Below, one piece after another: positions 41,537-50,674 of a stretch of 50,792 nt of DNA. The notes under the pieces were generated by a model that worked only from the letters and a program-made list of their open reading frames with translations, was not told where the DNA came from and did no database searches. The stretch covers positions 1 to 50,792 of the forward strand of contig CANRFN010000029.1 of the NCBI GenBank assembly GCA_947629915.1, given 5' to 3'. The stretch comes from an uncultured Oscillospiraceae bacterium. GTDB lineage: Bacteria; Bacillota; Clostridia; Oscillospirales; Oscillospiraceae. A program made the position numbers and the translations under genes. The first letter of the stretch is position 1; every line of letters begins with the position of its first letter.

Positions 41537-41715
41537 TCCTGAAAATCGTGATGGTGCTGTACGCGGTCTCGGTGTCCTGGATATGCTCCGAACTGTTCAG
41601 CACCGCAAAAGATCTTGATTTCAAGCCGCGCACAACCCTCTTGCTACGCATCGGCATTATCCTGGCAATGATCGGGACACTGATAGTTACGATTGGAGTG
41701 ATTTTGGAGTGGTAA
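41533..41715 (+). CDS. Small two-helix membrane protein
   Basis: 60 residues, ATGA overlap; GGGAGG upstream. Two hydrophobic segments (IVMVLYAVSVSWICSEL and LLRIGIILAMIGTLIVTIGV). Function unknown. Confidence 0.6.
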   Translation: MILKIVMVLYAVSVSWICSELFSTAKDLDFKPRTTLLLRIGIILAMIGTLIVTIGVILEW

Positions 41716-41720
41716 TAGAC

Positions 41721-41948
41721 ATGCAGGCCTCTGTTGAGAAGGCCATCTCCGAATACATCAATGACGGCAAGGCGGACCTCCTCATCCTGAACCGCCTGGC
41801 CAAGCTGGAGAACCGCAACTGCTGTAAAAACTGCAAACACTGGAACCGGCAGGTCGAGTACTGCATGGACTACCGCTCAGAGCACGGCACCATGTTGCCG
41901 TTTCAGACATGCGAGCATTTCGAACCCAAGGAGGTCACCAATGACTGA
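41721..41948 (+). CDS. Small Cys-rich protein 6
   Basis: 75 residues from the ATG at 41721. Helical N-terminus, then CCKNCKHWNRQVEYC and a CEHF end: the same mini-module. Its ATG overlaps no other gene; GGAG lies upstream. Confidence 0.55.
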   Translation: MQASVEKAISEYINDGKADLLILNRLAKLENRNCCKNCKHWNRQVEYCMDYRSEHGTMLPFQTCEHFEPKEVTND

Positions 41949-42144
41949 GTATGAAAAAATCGTGGCTACAGCCTACACAGACACCATGTTCGTGGACGAC
42001 TTTTCCAAAGTCCACAAGTACATCGAGAAGAAGCTTGGCAGGCCCGTCTGGACGCACGAGATGGCCAGCAAAGCGTTTTGGGAAGAGGTAAAGAATGCGG
42101 TCCGCCCAGACTTCATGGCCATGATCGGAAAGGAGGTCCCCTGA
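41941..42144 (+). CDS. Small phage protein, hypothetical
   Basis: 67 residues, AAGGAGG upstream, overlapping the previous gene by 8 nt. Helical, with VHKYIEKKLGRPVWTHEMA. The stop overlaps the next ATG (TGATG). Confidence 0.55.
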   Translation: MTEYEKIVATAYTDTMFVDDFSKVHKYIEKKLGRPVWTHEMASKAFWEEVKNAVRPDFMAMIGKEVP

Positions 42145-42650
42145 TGCTCCCCCATCTCAAACCCCACCACATCGTTGGCATTCTCTTCGTCCTGGCCCTC
42201 CTCCTGATCGCCTTTGGCATTGCCCGGGCTGAGCCCATCGACAGTGTAGGCGATGACCCGCCCATCCCCACATGGTGGGAGGCATTCGAGTACAATCCCG
42301 CCATCCCCCTGGCTGAGGATCTCCAATGCATCCTCTGGAACGCATGCCTCGAGAACAAAGTCCCCCTGGAGTATGCCCTGGCAATCATCGAATCCGAGAG
42401 TGGCTTTCAAGTGGACGCTGACAGCGGTGTTGCCCACGGCCTCATGCAGCTGCACAAATACTACTACGACCCAAACATGCCCCCCGGAGAGAACATCATA
42501 GCCGGAATTCAACTGCTAGGAGACAATTACAAAAAATATGGCAACTGGCCCGCTGCGATTACCAGCTATGCCGTTGGGCATGACAATGGAACCCGCAACT
42601 ACTGGATGATTATCAGCTATAGGGCCGAGAAATGGAGGTCTGTAATATGA
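42144..42650 (+). CDS. Lytic transglycosylase-like secreted protein
   Basis: 168 residues; AAAGGAGG upstream. Signal or anchor helix at 9-28 (VGILFVLALLLIAFGIARA). The SLT lysozyme-like domain has the catalytic Glu in AIIESESGF and the AHGLMQLH and ITSYAVGHDN motifs. It cleaves peptidoglycan. In this position it could serve phage entry or be a lysogen-expressed wall enzyme; no holin is adjacent. Confidence 0.82.
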   Translation: MLPHLKPHHIVGILFVLALLLIAFGIARAEPIDSVGDDPPIPTWWEAFEYNPAIPLAEDLQCILWNACLENKVPLEYALAIIESESGFQVDADSGVAHGLMQLHKYYYDPNMPPGENIIAGIQLLGDNYKKYGNWPAAITSYAVGHDNGTRNYWMIISYRAEKWRSVI

Positions 42651-43165
42651 GACCCATTCCCCGCACCGCCCTGACCTCCAGTCTGACCAAAAAGCGCCTC
42701 TGGCTGGAACAGCGCGGCACTGAGCCTGTCCCTGTCAAGATCTACACCATCATGAACGGCATCGTGTACGTCTCCCAGTCCGACCGTGCAATCCTCCCAT
42801 ACAGCCTCTCGGATTACAACCTCCTTTGGCGCCTCTGGCCAGCCGGCCCGGACACCCTGACCCTCACCATGGCCCACTGGGCCGATGAGGCGCCACGAAT
42901 GGTGGCAATCCACGAATTTCCAAACCTTGACAAAGCTGTTGGATACACCATCGAGTTTCTGGACCCTCGGACCGGCGATTACACCTCCCGGAGGTGCGCC
43001 GTCAAAGAGCGCTTTGGTGCATGCCTGCATCTGCTGGTGTTTGACGTCAACGGAGACAAAAGCAGCTGCAACAGATGGCACGCTTGCGGTTATAACCGGA
43101 CGTGGAGGTTATGGGCCGGAAAGCCAACAAAGGAAGATATGGAGGCAACACCGTGGACATTCTAA
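42647..43165 (+). CDS. Phage protein, hypothetical
   Basis: 172 residues; GGAGG upstream, ATGA overlap. Globular alpha/beta with many Trp (LLWRLWPAGPDT, RTWRLWAGKP). A motif VKERFGACLHLLVFDVNGDKSS is clear but not known to me. Confidence 0.6.
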   Translation: MRPIPRTALTSSLTKKRLWLEQRGTEPVPVKIYTIMNGIVYVSQSDRAILPYSLSDYNLLWRLWPAGPDTLTLTMAHWADEAPRMVAIHEFPNLDKAVGYTIEFLDPRTGDYTSRRCAVKERFGACLHLLVFDVNGDKSSCNRWHACGYNRTWRLWAGKPTKEDMEATPWTF

Positions 43166-43395
43166 AGCCCTGCCCCTTCTGCGGTGCCGCCCCCGTGCGG
43201 CTCATCCTCAAAAAGCGGCTTTTCGCCCACAATAACGCAGGTGTCCCACTCTATCGCATCGCATGGAGCGCCCGTTGTAATGCATGCCACGCCAGAGGGC
43301 CGACAGCGAGTGACATTCGCTTGCCGGTCTGCGATGACAGCGATCTGAAGGAGAAGGCCGCACAAGCGTGGAATAGGAGGCGCATTATATGGTAG
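43153..43395 (+). CDS. Lar-type restriction-alleviation-like zinc protein
   Basis: 80 residues from a GTG at 43153, chosen because GGAGG lies 7 nt upstream and the protein then begins MDILKPCPFCGAAP. Second pair ARCNACHARGP; end AAQAWNRRR. This CPFCG...C..C...A...WN.R layout is the Lar family, which in Rac prophage modulates host type I restriction. Actual activity unproven. Confidence 0.75.
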   Translation: MDILKPCPFCGAAPVRLILKKRLFAHNNAGVPLYRIAWSARCNACHARGPTASDIRLPVCDDSDLKEKAAQAWNRRRIIW

Positions 43396-43625
43396 GCAAA
43401 TGTAAATATAACCCTTCCATCAACTGCGAAACCCGGGACTGCCGCCAATGCGGCTGGAATTCGACTGTTTCCGCCTCCCGGTTGAGTAAGATCAAGAGCC
43501 GCCCACTGCAAAAGCCCTCCCGGGTGATCGACATCGACCGTTTTGGCGATTGGCTGAAAAAGGAGCATCCCGCCAGCACGGCGGCGGGGAGGTTGGTGGA
43601 GGAATATTGGAGGTCAAACGAGTAA
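43389..43625 (+). CDS. Small protein with CxxCGWN motif
   Basis: 78 residues; GGAGG upstream, overlapping the previous gene by 7 nt. CKYNPSINCETRDCRQCGWN repeats the Cys cluster seen in the 25087 protein. Basic helical tail. Confidence 0.6.
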   Translation: MVGKCKYNPSINCETRDCRQCGWNSTVSASRLSKIKSRPLQKPSRVIDIDRFGDWLKKEHPASTAAGRLVEEYWRSNE

Positions 43626-43627
43626 CC

Positions 43628-43656
43628 TTGCATATATCCACATTTTGCAGTATAAT
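43628..43656 (+). promoter_or_regulatory. Promoter of the late regulator
   Basis: TTGCAT (43628-43633), 17-bp spacer, TATAAT (43651-43656), 28 nt before the DUF1492-like start. Confidence 0.75.
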
Positions 43657-43683
43657 ATGCATACAACCCACAAAGGTGGTGCC

Positions 43684-44103
43684 ATGCAGATGCAATCCCC
43701 CAAAGCTTACTTAGACCAAGCGCGTTTCTTGGACCTCCAGATAAATTCCAAACTTAGACAGCTGGACATCATCAAGGCCGACATCCAGCACGCCACCCAA
43801 GCCGGCGCATCCTTTACTGCGATGGTGGATCTGCAGCATGATCTCAATGATGAGATAGATCTGTTGGTCGAGACTAAGCAGGCCATCCGCCGCATGATCG
43901 GCCAGATCGCCAATCCCCATTACAAGGTGCTCCTGGAAATGCGCTACCTCTGCTTCGATACCTGGGAGGCCATAGCTGAGGCCCTGCATTATGATGTCCG
44001 CTGGGTGCATGTGCTGCATGGGCGGGCACTGCAGGAGTTTGGCAAGGTCCTATACCCTGGGGGGTACCCCTGCCAGCCGCCTGATACTCCCCCAGAAAAT
44101 TGA
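43684..44103 (+). CDS. DUF1492/ArpU-like late transcriptional regulator
   Basis: 139 residues from the ATG at 43684 (AAAGGTGG upstream). N-terminal coiled coil (ARFLDLQINSKLRQLDIIKADI), then a sigma-4-like helix-turn-helix (LLEMRYLCFDTWEAIAEALHYDVRWVHVLH). In Firmicutes phages this family sits just before terminase and activates late genes. Its own strong promoter supports a switch role. Confidence 0.85.
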   Translation: MQMQSPKAYLDQARFLDLQINSKLRQLDIIKADIQHATQAGASFTAMVDLQHDLNDEIDLLVETKQAIRRMIGQIANPHYKVLLEMRYLCFDTWEAIAEALHYDVRWVHVLHGRALQEFGKVLYPGGYPCQPPDTPPEN

Positions 44104-44406
44104 CCCCCTTTTTCTCTCGACTATTCACATTACCTACAGCACCCCCTGCTATCCATACCCCGCCCCCCTGACGCCCTGGTATAGGGTAGGCCCCAAGGAT
44201 ACAGGGCACATGCTACCGCCACAGATAGCAGGGCAGACTGCCAGTGCCACACACGGCGCAAGCTGTCTGCCCTGTTGTCACGCACTTGCATTCACCATGT
44301 TAGTTCATGGTAGTTCACATTCACTTTGTGTTATATAGTGTGTTGAGCTTGCAACTATTTGCAGCTTGACACGCTTTTTGTTTTGTCTATACGGAGGTTG
44401 CATCTC
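44104..44406. other. 303-bp late-control region
   Basis: No gene. Inverted repeats include CAGGGCAGAC (44229-44238) with GTCTGCCCTG (44265-44274), and CTATCC/GGGTAG-type arms around 44149-44190. It probably holds the site where late transcription starts or ends; possible packaging site (cos/pac) near terminase. Confidence 0.45.
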
Positions 44407-44790
44407 ATGCCTTACAAGCCGGCACATCCATGTGCTTATCCTGGTTGCCCAAAGCTCACGCGCGAGCGGTACTGCGAGGAGCATGAGAGGTTGTATCAGG
44501 CCAACTACCGCAAGTATGAGCGCGATCCTGAGATCAATCGCAGATATGGAAGAGCATGGAAGCGCATTCGAGACCGATATGTCGCAGCTCATCCGTTGTG
44601 TGAGCGCTGCCTCGAGCAAGGACGATACACACCAACGCAAGAGGTGCACCACATCATCCCTCTCGCCGATGGTGGGACACATGTGGACTCCAACCTGATG
44701 GCACTGTGTAAATCGTGCCACCGAGCGATCACGGCTGAGATGGGCGATTTGTTTGCGGGAAGGGCCCGGGGTGGAGCCCGGAGGGGATAG
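44407..44790 (+). CDS. HNH endonuclease (packaging-associated)
   Basis: 127 residues; CGGAGG upstream. Zn Cys pairs (CAYPGC, CEEH, CERCLEQ, CKSCHR) and the HNH core VHHIIPLADGGTHVDSNLMALC. Phages that use HK97-type terminases often need such a nuclease next to the small terminase for DNA cleavage at packaging. Confidence 0.9.
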   Translation: MPYKPAHPCAYPGCPKLTRERYCEEHERLYQANYRKYERDPEINRRYGRAWKRIRDRYVAAHPLCERCLEQGRYTPTQEVHHIIPLADGGTHVDSNLMALCKSCHRAITAEMGDLFAGRARGGARRG

Positions 44791-44930
44791 AAAAATCGCT
44801 AGGCAAGAAGCGATTGCGCAGCTCGCCCGGCCTTTCGAACAAAAAAGTCCGAATTCAGTGCCCGCACACAAAATAAACATAATTTTCTCCCCGCCCCGCC
44901 CTGATTTTTGGAAATTTTGGAGGTGAAACC

Positions 44931-45473
44931 ATGGCAAAAGGAGGCCGGAGGATAGGCGCCGGCCGGAAAAGCAAGGGCCTATCCGACAAGCTGTCTGATG
45001 GACGGACATCCGGCAATGGTCGCGTTGGTGCGCTGACTGTCCTCGAGCATGCGCAAGCATGGAGCGAGCCTGAAGGTCAACCACCCAAACCGCCCCGCCC
45101 ATCGAAGGTACTGAACGACCTGCAGCCCAAAGAGGTCAAGGCCATGGCGGCAAAGGTCTACAAGGATGCCTGGCTGTGGCTGAATGAGCGCAACTGCGCC
45201 GAGTTCGTGCCCCAGTCCCGCCTCGAGTTCTATGCCCTGGCTGTTGCCCGCCGCGCCCAGGCTGAGCGCCAGCTGAATACCGAGGGATTCACCGTCATGG
45301 ATGACAATGGCAACGTGAAAGCAAATCCCTTGGTGAGCGTCTCGACCGACTACCGCCGCGCAGCTGATTCCGCGTGGGCCGAGATTTTCCAGATCGTCAA
45401 GGAGAATTCGAGCGTTGGCTACGCCGATTCGCCGCACGATGACGCCATGGAAAGGTTGCTTGGCAGTGGATAA
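44931..45473 (+). CDS. Terminase small subunit (P27 family-like)
   Basis: 180 residues; GGAGGTGA upstream. Gly/Arg-rich start (GGRRIGAGRKSK), then helical domain FYALAVARRAQAERQL and NPLVSVSTDYRRAADSAWAEIFQIVK, typical of P27-like TerS. It binds the packaging site. Overlaps the large subunit by 8 nt. Confidence 0.88.
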   Translation: MAKGGRRIGAGRKSKGLSDKLSDGRTSGNGRVGALTVLEHAQAWSEPEGQPPKPPRPSKVLNDLQPKEVKAMAAKVYKDAWLWLNERNCAEFVPQSRLEFYALAVARRAQAERQLNTEGFTVMDDNGNVKANPLVSVSTDYRRAADSAWAEIFQIVKENSSVGYADSPHDDAMERLLGSG

Positions 45474-47061
45474 CTACCAGCCAACGAGATTCATGGCCCC
45501 CGGCTCTCACCACGACAAAGCCAAAGCCGACCGCGCTGTGAATTTCATTGAGTGCCTCTGCCACACCAAGGGTGTCTGGGCCGGAAAGCCCTTCAAGCTC
45601 TTCCCCTGGCAAGAGCAGATCATCCGAGACATCTTTGGCACCGTCAAGGCCAACGGGTTCAGGCAGTTTACAACGGCTTATGTGGAGATACCAAAGAAAA
45701 ACGGCAAGTCTGAACTTGCCGCCGCCATTGCCCTCTACTTGACCTGTGCAGACGGTGAGGAACGTGCTGAGGTCTACGGCTGCGCCGCTGATCGGCAGCA
45801 GGCAAGCATCGTGTATGAGGTCGCAGCGGATATGGTGCGCATGACGCCGGCCCTAAACCGCCGCATCAAGATCAATGCCAGCACCAAGCGGATGGTCTAC
45901 GGCTCTACCAACAGCATCTACCAGGTCCTGAGTGCTGAGGCCTACAGTAAACACGGCTTTAACGTGTCCGGGGTGGTCTTTGACGAGCTTCACACGCAGC
46001 CTGACCGCCGCCTGTTCGATGTCATGACCAAAGGATCCGGCGATGCCCGCGCTCAGCCGCTCTATTTTCTGATCACAACCGCCGGAACGGACCTCCACTC
46101 GGTGTGCTACGAACAGCATCAAAAGGCTCAGGACATCATTGACGGCAAAAAGCACGATCCGACCTATTATCCGTGCATCTATGGGGCCGATTTGGACGAT
46201 GACTGGACTGATCCGGCTGTCTGGTGCAAGGCAAATCCCTCCTTGGGCCTGACAATCCCTATTGAAAAGGTCCAGGACGCATGCAATTCGGCGCAACAGA
46301 ACCCCTCCGAGGAGAATTCTTTCCGCCAACTGCGCTTGAATCAGTGGGTGAAGCAGGAAAAGCGCTGGATCCCGATGGAAAAGTGGCGCGAATGTGCCTT
46401 TCCGGTCGACCCGGATGCCCTGGAGGGCCGTGCCTGCTACGGTGGGCTGGATTTGTCTTCCACTGGAGACATCACAGCCTTTGTTTTGGTCTTCCCGCCT
46501 GAAGACGAAGAGGATAAATACCAGATTTTACCGTTTTTCTGGATTCCGGAGGATAACATCGAGAAGCGAGCCCGCAAGGATGGTGTCCCTTACGATTTGT
46601 GGCAAAAGCAGGGCCTGATCAACGCCACCGAGGGCAACGTGATCCACTACGCGTACATCGAACAGACCATTCAGGACCTAGGTGAGCGCTACAACATCCG
46701 CGAAATTGTGTACGACCGCTGGGGCGCCACCCAGCTGAGTCAGGATCTGGAGGGCATGGGCTTCACCGTGGTACCCTTTGGCCAGGGTTTCAAGGACATG
46801 AGCCCGGCCTGCAAATCGCTGTATGACCTGATGATGCAGCACATGCTTGCCCATGGCGGTCACCCGGTGCTGGACTGGATGGCGGACAACGTGGCCATCC
46901 GCATGGATCCCGCCGGGAACATCAAGATGGACAAAGCAAAATCAACTGAGAAGATAGACGGCATGGTTGCCCTGGCAATGGGCCTGGCCCGGGCGATGGT
47001 TGGCGGGGATGGTGAGGCCGGGCCGTCTGTGTATGACGAACGAGGTTTGTTATTTATTTGA
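45466..47061 (+). CDS. Terminase large subunit
   Basis: 531 residues from a GTG at 45466. ATPase: Walker A PKKNGKSELAAA, Walker B VSGVVFDELH, coupling motif TTAGT. Nuclease: LDLSSTGDITAF and later acids (YDRWGATQL). It powers DNA entry into the capsid and makes the packaging cuts. HK97-like size and order. Confidence 0.93.
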   Translation: MDNYQPTRFMAPGSHHDKAKADRAVNFIECLCHTKGVWAGKPFKLFPWQEQIIRDIFGTVKANGFRQFTTAYVEIPKKNGKSELAAAIALYLTCADGEERAEVYGCAADRQQASIVYEVAADMVRMTPALNRRIKINASTKRMVYGSTNSIYQVLSAEAYSKHGFNVSGVVFDELHTQPDRRLFDVMTKGSGDARAQPLYFLITTAGTDLHSVCYEQHQKAQDIIDGKKHDPTYYPCIYGADLDDDWTDPAVWCKANPSLGLTIPIEKVQDACNSAQQNPSEENSFRQLRLNQWVKQEKRWIPMEKWRECAFPVDPDALEGRACYGGLDLSSTGDITAFVLVFPPEDEEDKYQILPFFWIPEDNIEKRARKDGVPYDLWQKQGLINATEGNVIHYAYIEQTIQDLGERYNIREIVYDRWGATQLSQDLEGMGFTVVPFGQGFKDMSPACKSLYDLMMQHMLAHGGHPVLDWMADNVAIRMDPAGNIKMDKAKSTEKIDGMVALAMGLARAMVGGDGEAGPSVYDERGLLFI

Positions 47062-47072
47062 GAGGTGAAGAG

Positions 47073-48338
47073 ATGGGACTCTTTTCAAAACTATTCCGCT
47101 CCCGGGACGCCCCCGTTGTAAACATCCTGCCCGGTGACTACTACGCGCCGTATTTCGGCCGCTCCACCGCCGGCAAGCCGGTGACGGAGCGTACATCGAT
47201 GCAGGTGGCAGCCGTATACGCCTGTGTGCGTGTCCTGGCTGAGTCCGTGGCGCAGTTGCCCTTGAACCTGTACCGCTACACGGACAAAGGCAAAGAAAAG
47301 GCGCTCCGGCATCCGTTGTACCGCATCCTGCACGATGAGCCGAATCCTGAGATGACGGCTTTTTCACTGGTGGAGACCATGATGGCGCATCTGGCCCTTT
47401 GGGGCAATGCCTACTGTCAGATTGTGCGCAATGGCATGGGCGATGTGGTAGGGCTTTACCCCCTACTGCCCGACCGGATGGAGGTGGATCGCGTTGATGG
47501 CGAGATCGTGTACCAATACACCAGGTACGAGGATGAGGCCAAGACCATCCCTCAGGATGTGACTTACTTCACACGGCGGGACATCCTCCACATCCCCGGC
47601 ATGGGTTTTGACGGCTTGGTTGGCTACAGCCCGATTGCGATGGCAAAAAACGCTGTGGGCATTGCGAGCGCCACCGAAGAGTACGGCGCCAAGTTTTTCG
47701 CCAACGGTGCCGCCCCCGGGGGCATCCTGAGCCACCCTGGCGTGATCAAGGATCCCGAAAAGCTCAGGGCAGCTTGGCACAGCCAATTTGGCGGGAGCGG
47801 CAACGCCGGCAAGATTGCTGTGCTCGAAGAGGGCATGAGTTATCAGCAGATCGGCATCGCCCCAGAAGAGGCGCAGTTTCTGGAGACCCGCAAGTTCCAG
47901 ATCGATGAGATCGCAAGGATCTTCAGGATCCCGCCGCACATGATCGGCGACCTGGAGCACGCGACCTTCTCCAACATCGAGCAGCAGTCGCTGGAATTTG
48001 TCCAGTTTACGCTGGACCCCTGGCTGACACAGTGGGAGCAGAGCATCAACCGGGCGCTCCTGAGGCCCCAGGAAAAGGCGGACTACTTCGTCAAGTTCAA
48101 CGTTGACAAGCTGATGAGGGGCGACTACGCCACCCGAATGAGCGGCTACGCCACGGCCCGCCAAAATGGCTGGATGAGCGCCAACGACATTCGGGAGCTG
48201 GAGGACATGGACCGCATCCCCGCTGAACAAGGCGGCGACCTGTACCTGATCAACGGCGCCATGTTGCCGATGTCAGATGCAGGAGCTTATGCAAACAAAA
48301 ACACCAATACAAGCGCCACGGGAGGTGAGACGAAATGA
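47073..48338 (+). CDS. HK97-family portal protein
   Basis: 421 residues; GAGGTGAAG upstream. Typical LPLNLYRYTDKGKEKA, HPLYRILHDEPNPEM, LWGNAYCQIVRN, and IPPHMIGDLEHATFSNIEQQ motifs. Forms the dodecameric ring through which DNA enters. Overlaps the protease gene by 4 nt. Confidence 0.93.
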   Translation: MGLFSKLFRSRDAPVVNILPGDYYAPYFGRSTAGKPVTERTSMQVAAVYACVRVLAESVAQLPLNLYRYTDKGKEKALRHPLYRILHDEPNPEMTAFSLVETMMAHLALWGNAYCQIVRNGMGDVVGLYPLLPDRMEVDRVDGEIVYQYTRYEDEAKTIPQDVTYFTRRDILHIPGMGFDGLVGYSPIAMAKNAVGIASATEEYGAKFFANGAAPGGILSHPGVIKDPEKLRAAWHSQFGGSGNAGKIAVLEEGMSYQQIGIAPEEAQFLETRKFQIDEIARIFRIPPHMIGDLEHATFSNIEQQSLEFVQFTLDPWLTQWEQSINRALLRPQEKADYFVKFNVDKLMRGDYATRMSGYATARQNGWMSANDIRELEDMDRIPAEQGGDLYLINGAMLPMSDAGAYANKNTNTSATGGETK

Positions 48339-49063
48339 AAAAGTTTTGGAACTGGGTGCACGTCCGAAACGAGGCACCCGCTGAGCCGGATGCAGCACCG
48401 GTCCCGGCTGAAGCCCGCCGGCTGTACCTGAACGGCACGATAGCAGATGAATCTTGGTACGATGATACTGTCACACCTCAGATTTTCCGTGAAGAGCTGA
48501 ACGCTGAAGACGGCGACATCGAGGTCTGGATCAACAGCCCCGGCGGCGATGTCTTTGCAGCCGCTCAAATTTACAACATGCTCCAGGATTACAAGGGCCA
48601 CGTCACCACGTTTATTGATGGCATGGCTGCATCCGCCGCAAGTGTGATCGCAATGGCAGGCAACACTGTCAAGATGTCCCGTGTGGGCATGATGATGATC
48701 CACAACCCCTCCACCATCGCGTGGGGCGATGTGTCCGAGATGCAAAAGGCCATCGACACGCTGAATGCCATCAAGGACAGCATCATGAACGCCTATCAGG
48801 CCAAGACGGGTCTCACCCGGGCAAAGATCAGCCATCTCATGGACGATGAGACCTGGATGGACTGCAATACGGCGCTCGAGATGCACTTTATTGACGAAAT
48901 CGCAGACCCGTCCGGCGCCATGGGTACCCCGAATGTAGCCAACTACAGCGACACGGTGCTGCAGAACAGCATCAAGGAGCGCATGGTTGCCGCTGCAAAG
49001 ATCACGCCGAAACCAACCGGCAGAAAAGTGGCCGATTTGAAGGCCAAATTACCTAAAAATTGA
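48335..49063 (+). CDS. ClpP-like head maturation protease
   Basis: 242 residues, GGGAGGTGA upstream. S14-type core: VWINSPGGDVFAAAQIYN, catalytic Ser in GMAASAASVIAMAG, His in MMMIHNPST, then the long handle helix. It trims the capsid delta domain during head assembly. Confidence 0.92.
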   Translation: MKKFWNWVHVRNEAPAEPDAAPVPAEARRLYLNGTIADESWYDDTVTPQIFREELNAEDGDIEVWINSPGGDVFAAAQIYNMLQDYKGHVTTFIDGMAASAASVIAMAGNTVKMSRVGMMMIHNPSTIAWGDVSEMQKAIDTLNAIKDSIMNAYQAKTGLTRAKISHLMDDETWMDCNTALEMHFIDEIADPSGAMGTPNVANYSDTVLQNSIKERMVAAAKITPKPTGRKVADLKAKLPKN

Positions 49064-49077
49064 AAGGAGAAACACCA

Positions 49078-50265
49078 ATGAATCTGCAGGAACTCATTGA
49101 CCGCCGTGCCAAGATCGTGCATGACATGCATGATTTTCTTGATACCCACGGCACAAACGGCGTCCTTTCCACTGAGGATGACGCCACCTACACCAAGATG
49201 GAGAAGGACCTTGACGCTGTCGAGGCATCCATCAAGCGTCTGGAGACTCTGAATACCCGTACTCAGATCCTGAACCAGGCCACTTCCACCCCGATCACCT
49301 CCAAGCCCACCGCCGGCAGCCAGGCAACCCTGACCGGCCGGGCCTCCGATGCCTACAAGTCCAATTTCTGGAACTTCATTCGCTCCAGAGCTGTCAGGCC
49401 CGAGGTCCTGGACGCCCTGTCCGAGGGCACCGATGCATCCGGCGGCTATCTGGTACCGGACGAGTTCGAAAAGACCCTGGTTAAGGGCCTGTCCGAGGCC
49501 AACATCATGCGCCAGATCTGCAAGGTGATCCGCACCTCCAGCGGTGAGCGCAAGATCCCTGTCGTTGCCAGCACCCCCGAGGCCAGCTGGATCGAAGAGA
49601 ACGGCAAGTTCGAGGACGCCACTGCCACCTTCAGTCAGAAGGTCCTGAGCGCCCACAAGCTGGGCCTGCTGATCAAGGTGTCCGAGGAACTCCTCCAGGA
49701 CAGTGCCTTCGACATGCAGGCATACCTGGCAGGTGAATTCGCCGATGCTGTGGCCGCCAAAGAGGAAGAGGCCTTCATCGCCGGCACCGGCACAGGCCAG
49801 CCCAAGGGCTTCATCGAGGACGCCACCGCCGGTGTGACCGCTGCAAAGACAGACGCCATCACCGCCGATGAGCTGATGGATCTGTTCTATGCTCTGAAGC
49901 GCCCCTACCGTGCACGGGCTACCTGGATGCTCAACGATGCCACCATCAAGAACATCCGCAAGCTCAAGGACGGCAACGGCAACTACCTGTGGCAGCCCGC
50001 CCTGACCGCTGGCCAGCCCAACATGATTCTGGGCCGCCCGGTGCAGACAAGCGCCTACATGCCCACCGCAGCCGCTGAGGCCAAGACCGTGGCATTTGGT
50101 GATTTCGGTTACTACTGGATCGCCGACCGGCAGGGCCGCGTATTCCGCCGCCTGAACGAGCTGTACGCTGAGAACGGTCAGGTAGGTTTCCGGGCCCACG
50201 AGCGCGTGGATGGCACCCTTGTCCTGCCCGAGGCCATTGTGGTGCTGAGCCAGGCCGCATCCTAA
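49078..50265 (+). CDS. HK97-type major capsid protein
   Basis: 395 residues; AAAGGAG upstream of the ATG at 49078. Residues 1-75 are the coiled-coil delta domain that serves as scaffold (ELIDRRAKIVHDMHDFL). The capsid fold begins near 95 with SEGTDASGGYLVPDEF; GTGTGQPKGFI and the A-domain strands follow. Cleavage after the delta domain by the upstream protease is expected. Confidence 0.93.
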   Translation: MNLQELIDRRAKIVHDMHDFLDTHGTNGVLSTEDDATYTKMEKDLDAVEASIKRLETLNTRTQILNQATSTPITSKPTAGSQATLTGRASDAYKSNFWNFIRSRAVRPEVLDALSEGTDASGGYLVPDEFEKTLVKGLSEANIMRQICKVIRTSSGERKIPVVASTPEASWIEENGKFEDATATFSQKVLSAHKLGLLIKVSEELLQDSAFDMQAYLAGEFADAVAAKEEEAFIAGTGTGQPKGFIEDATAGVTAAKTDAITADELMDLFYALKRPYRARATWMLNDATIKNIRKLKDGNGNYLWQPALTAGQPNMILGRPVQTSAYMPTAAAEAKTVAFGDFGYYWIADRQGRVFRRLNELYAENGQVGFRAHERVDGTLVLPEAIVVLSQAAS

Positions 50266-50290
50266 TCCTTTGGGATAGGAGGGCTGAGCA

Positions 50291-50659
50291 ATGTACAACT
50301 GCAAGAACTACACCGAGCAGGGCGGTGACGTCACCCACATCGGCGGCAAGCTGATCATCGATGATGGCGGCTCCTTTGAGGGCTATTCCGGCGGCGGCAG
50401 CTCCTACACCCTGCCAACCGCAACCGCCGATGTCCTGGGCGGCGTCAAGGCGAAAGCCAAAGACACCGAGACAGAGGAGGTTGCCGTTGACGAGAGTGGC
50501 AAGCTCTACGTCAAGGCATTCCCCCAGGCAACCCATGTGGCCGATGCCGTAGAGGCGGCCGATGAGACCGTCACCAAGGCTGAGTTTGACGCCCTGGTTG
50601 GCGTTGTTAACAACCTGCTGAGCGCCCTGGAAACATCCGGGGCAATGGCAGCAGAGTGA
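50291..50659 (+). CDS. Head fiber-like protein
   Basis: 122 residues; AGGAGGG upstream. GGKLIIDDGGSFEGY, LPTATADVLGGVKAKA, VAVDESGKLYV and a coiled-coil end fit the phage head fiber family (PF11133-type). It would decorate the capsid. Confidence 0.8.
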   Translation: MYNCKNYTEQGGDVTHIGGKLIIDDGGSFEGYSGGGSSYTLPTATADVLGGVKAKAKDTETEEVAVDESGKLYVKAFPQATHVADAVEAADETVTKAEFDALVGVVNNLLSALETSGAMAAE

Positions 50660-50674
50660 TAGGAGGTGGGCAGG

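Noticed and set aside
44366..44393. Promoter TTGACA and TATACG before the HNH gene
   Set aside because: The spacer is 16 bp, and the predicted transcript would start after the ribosome site, so it would not serve the gene.
48943..50304. A 453-codon frame opposite the capsid gene
   Set aside because: Shadow of the major capsid gene; Gly/Leu/Val-rich with no start signal.
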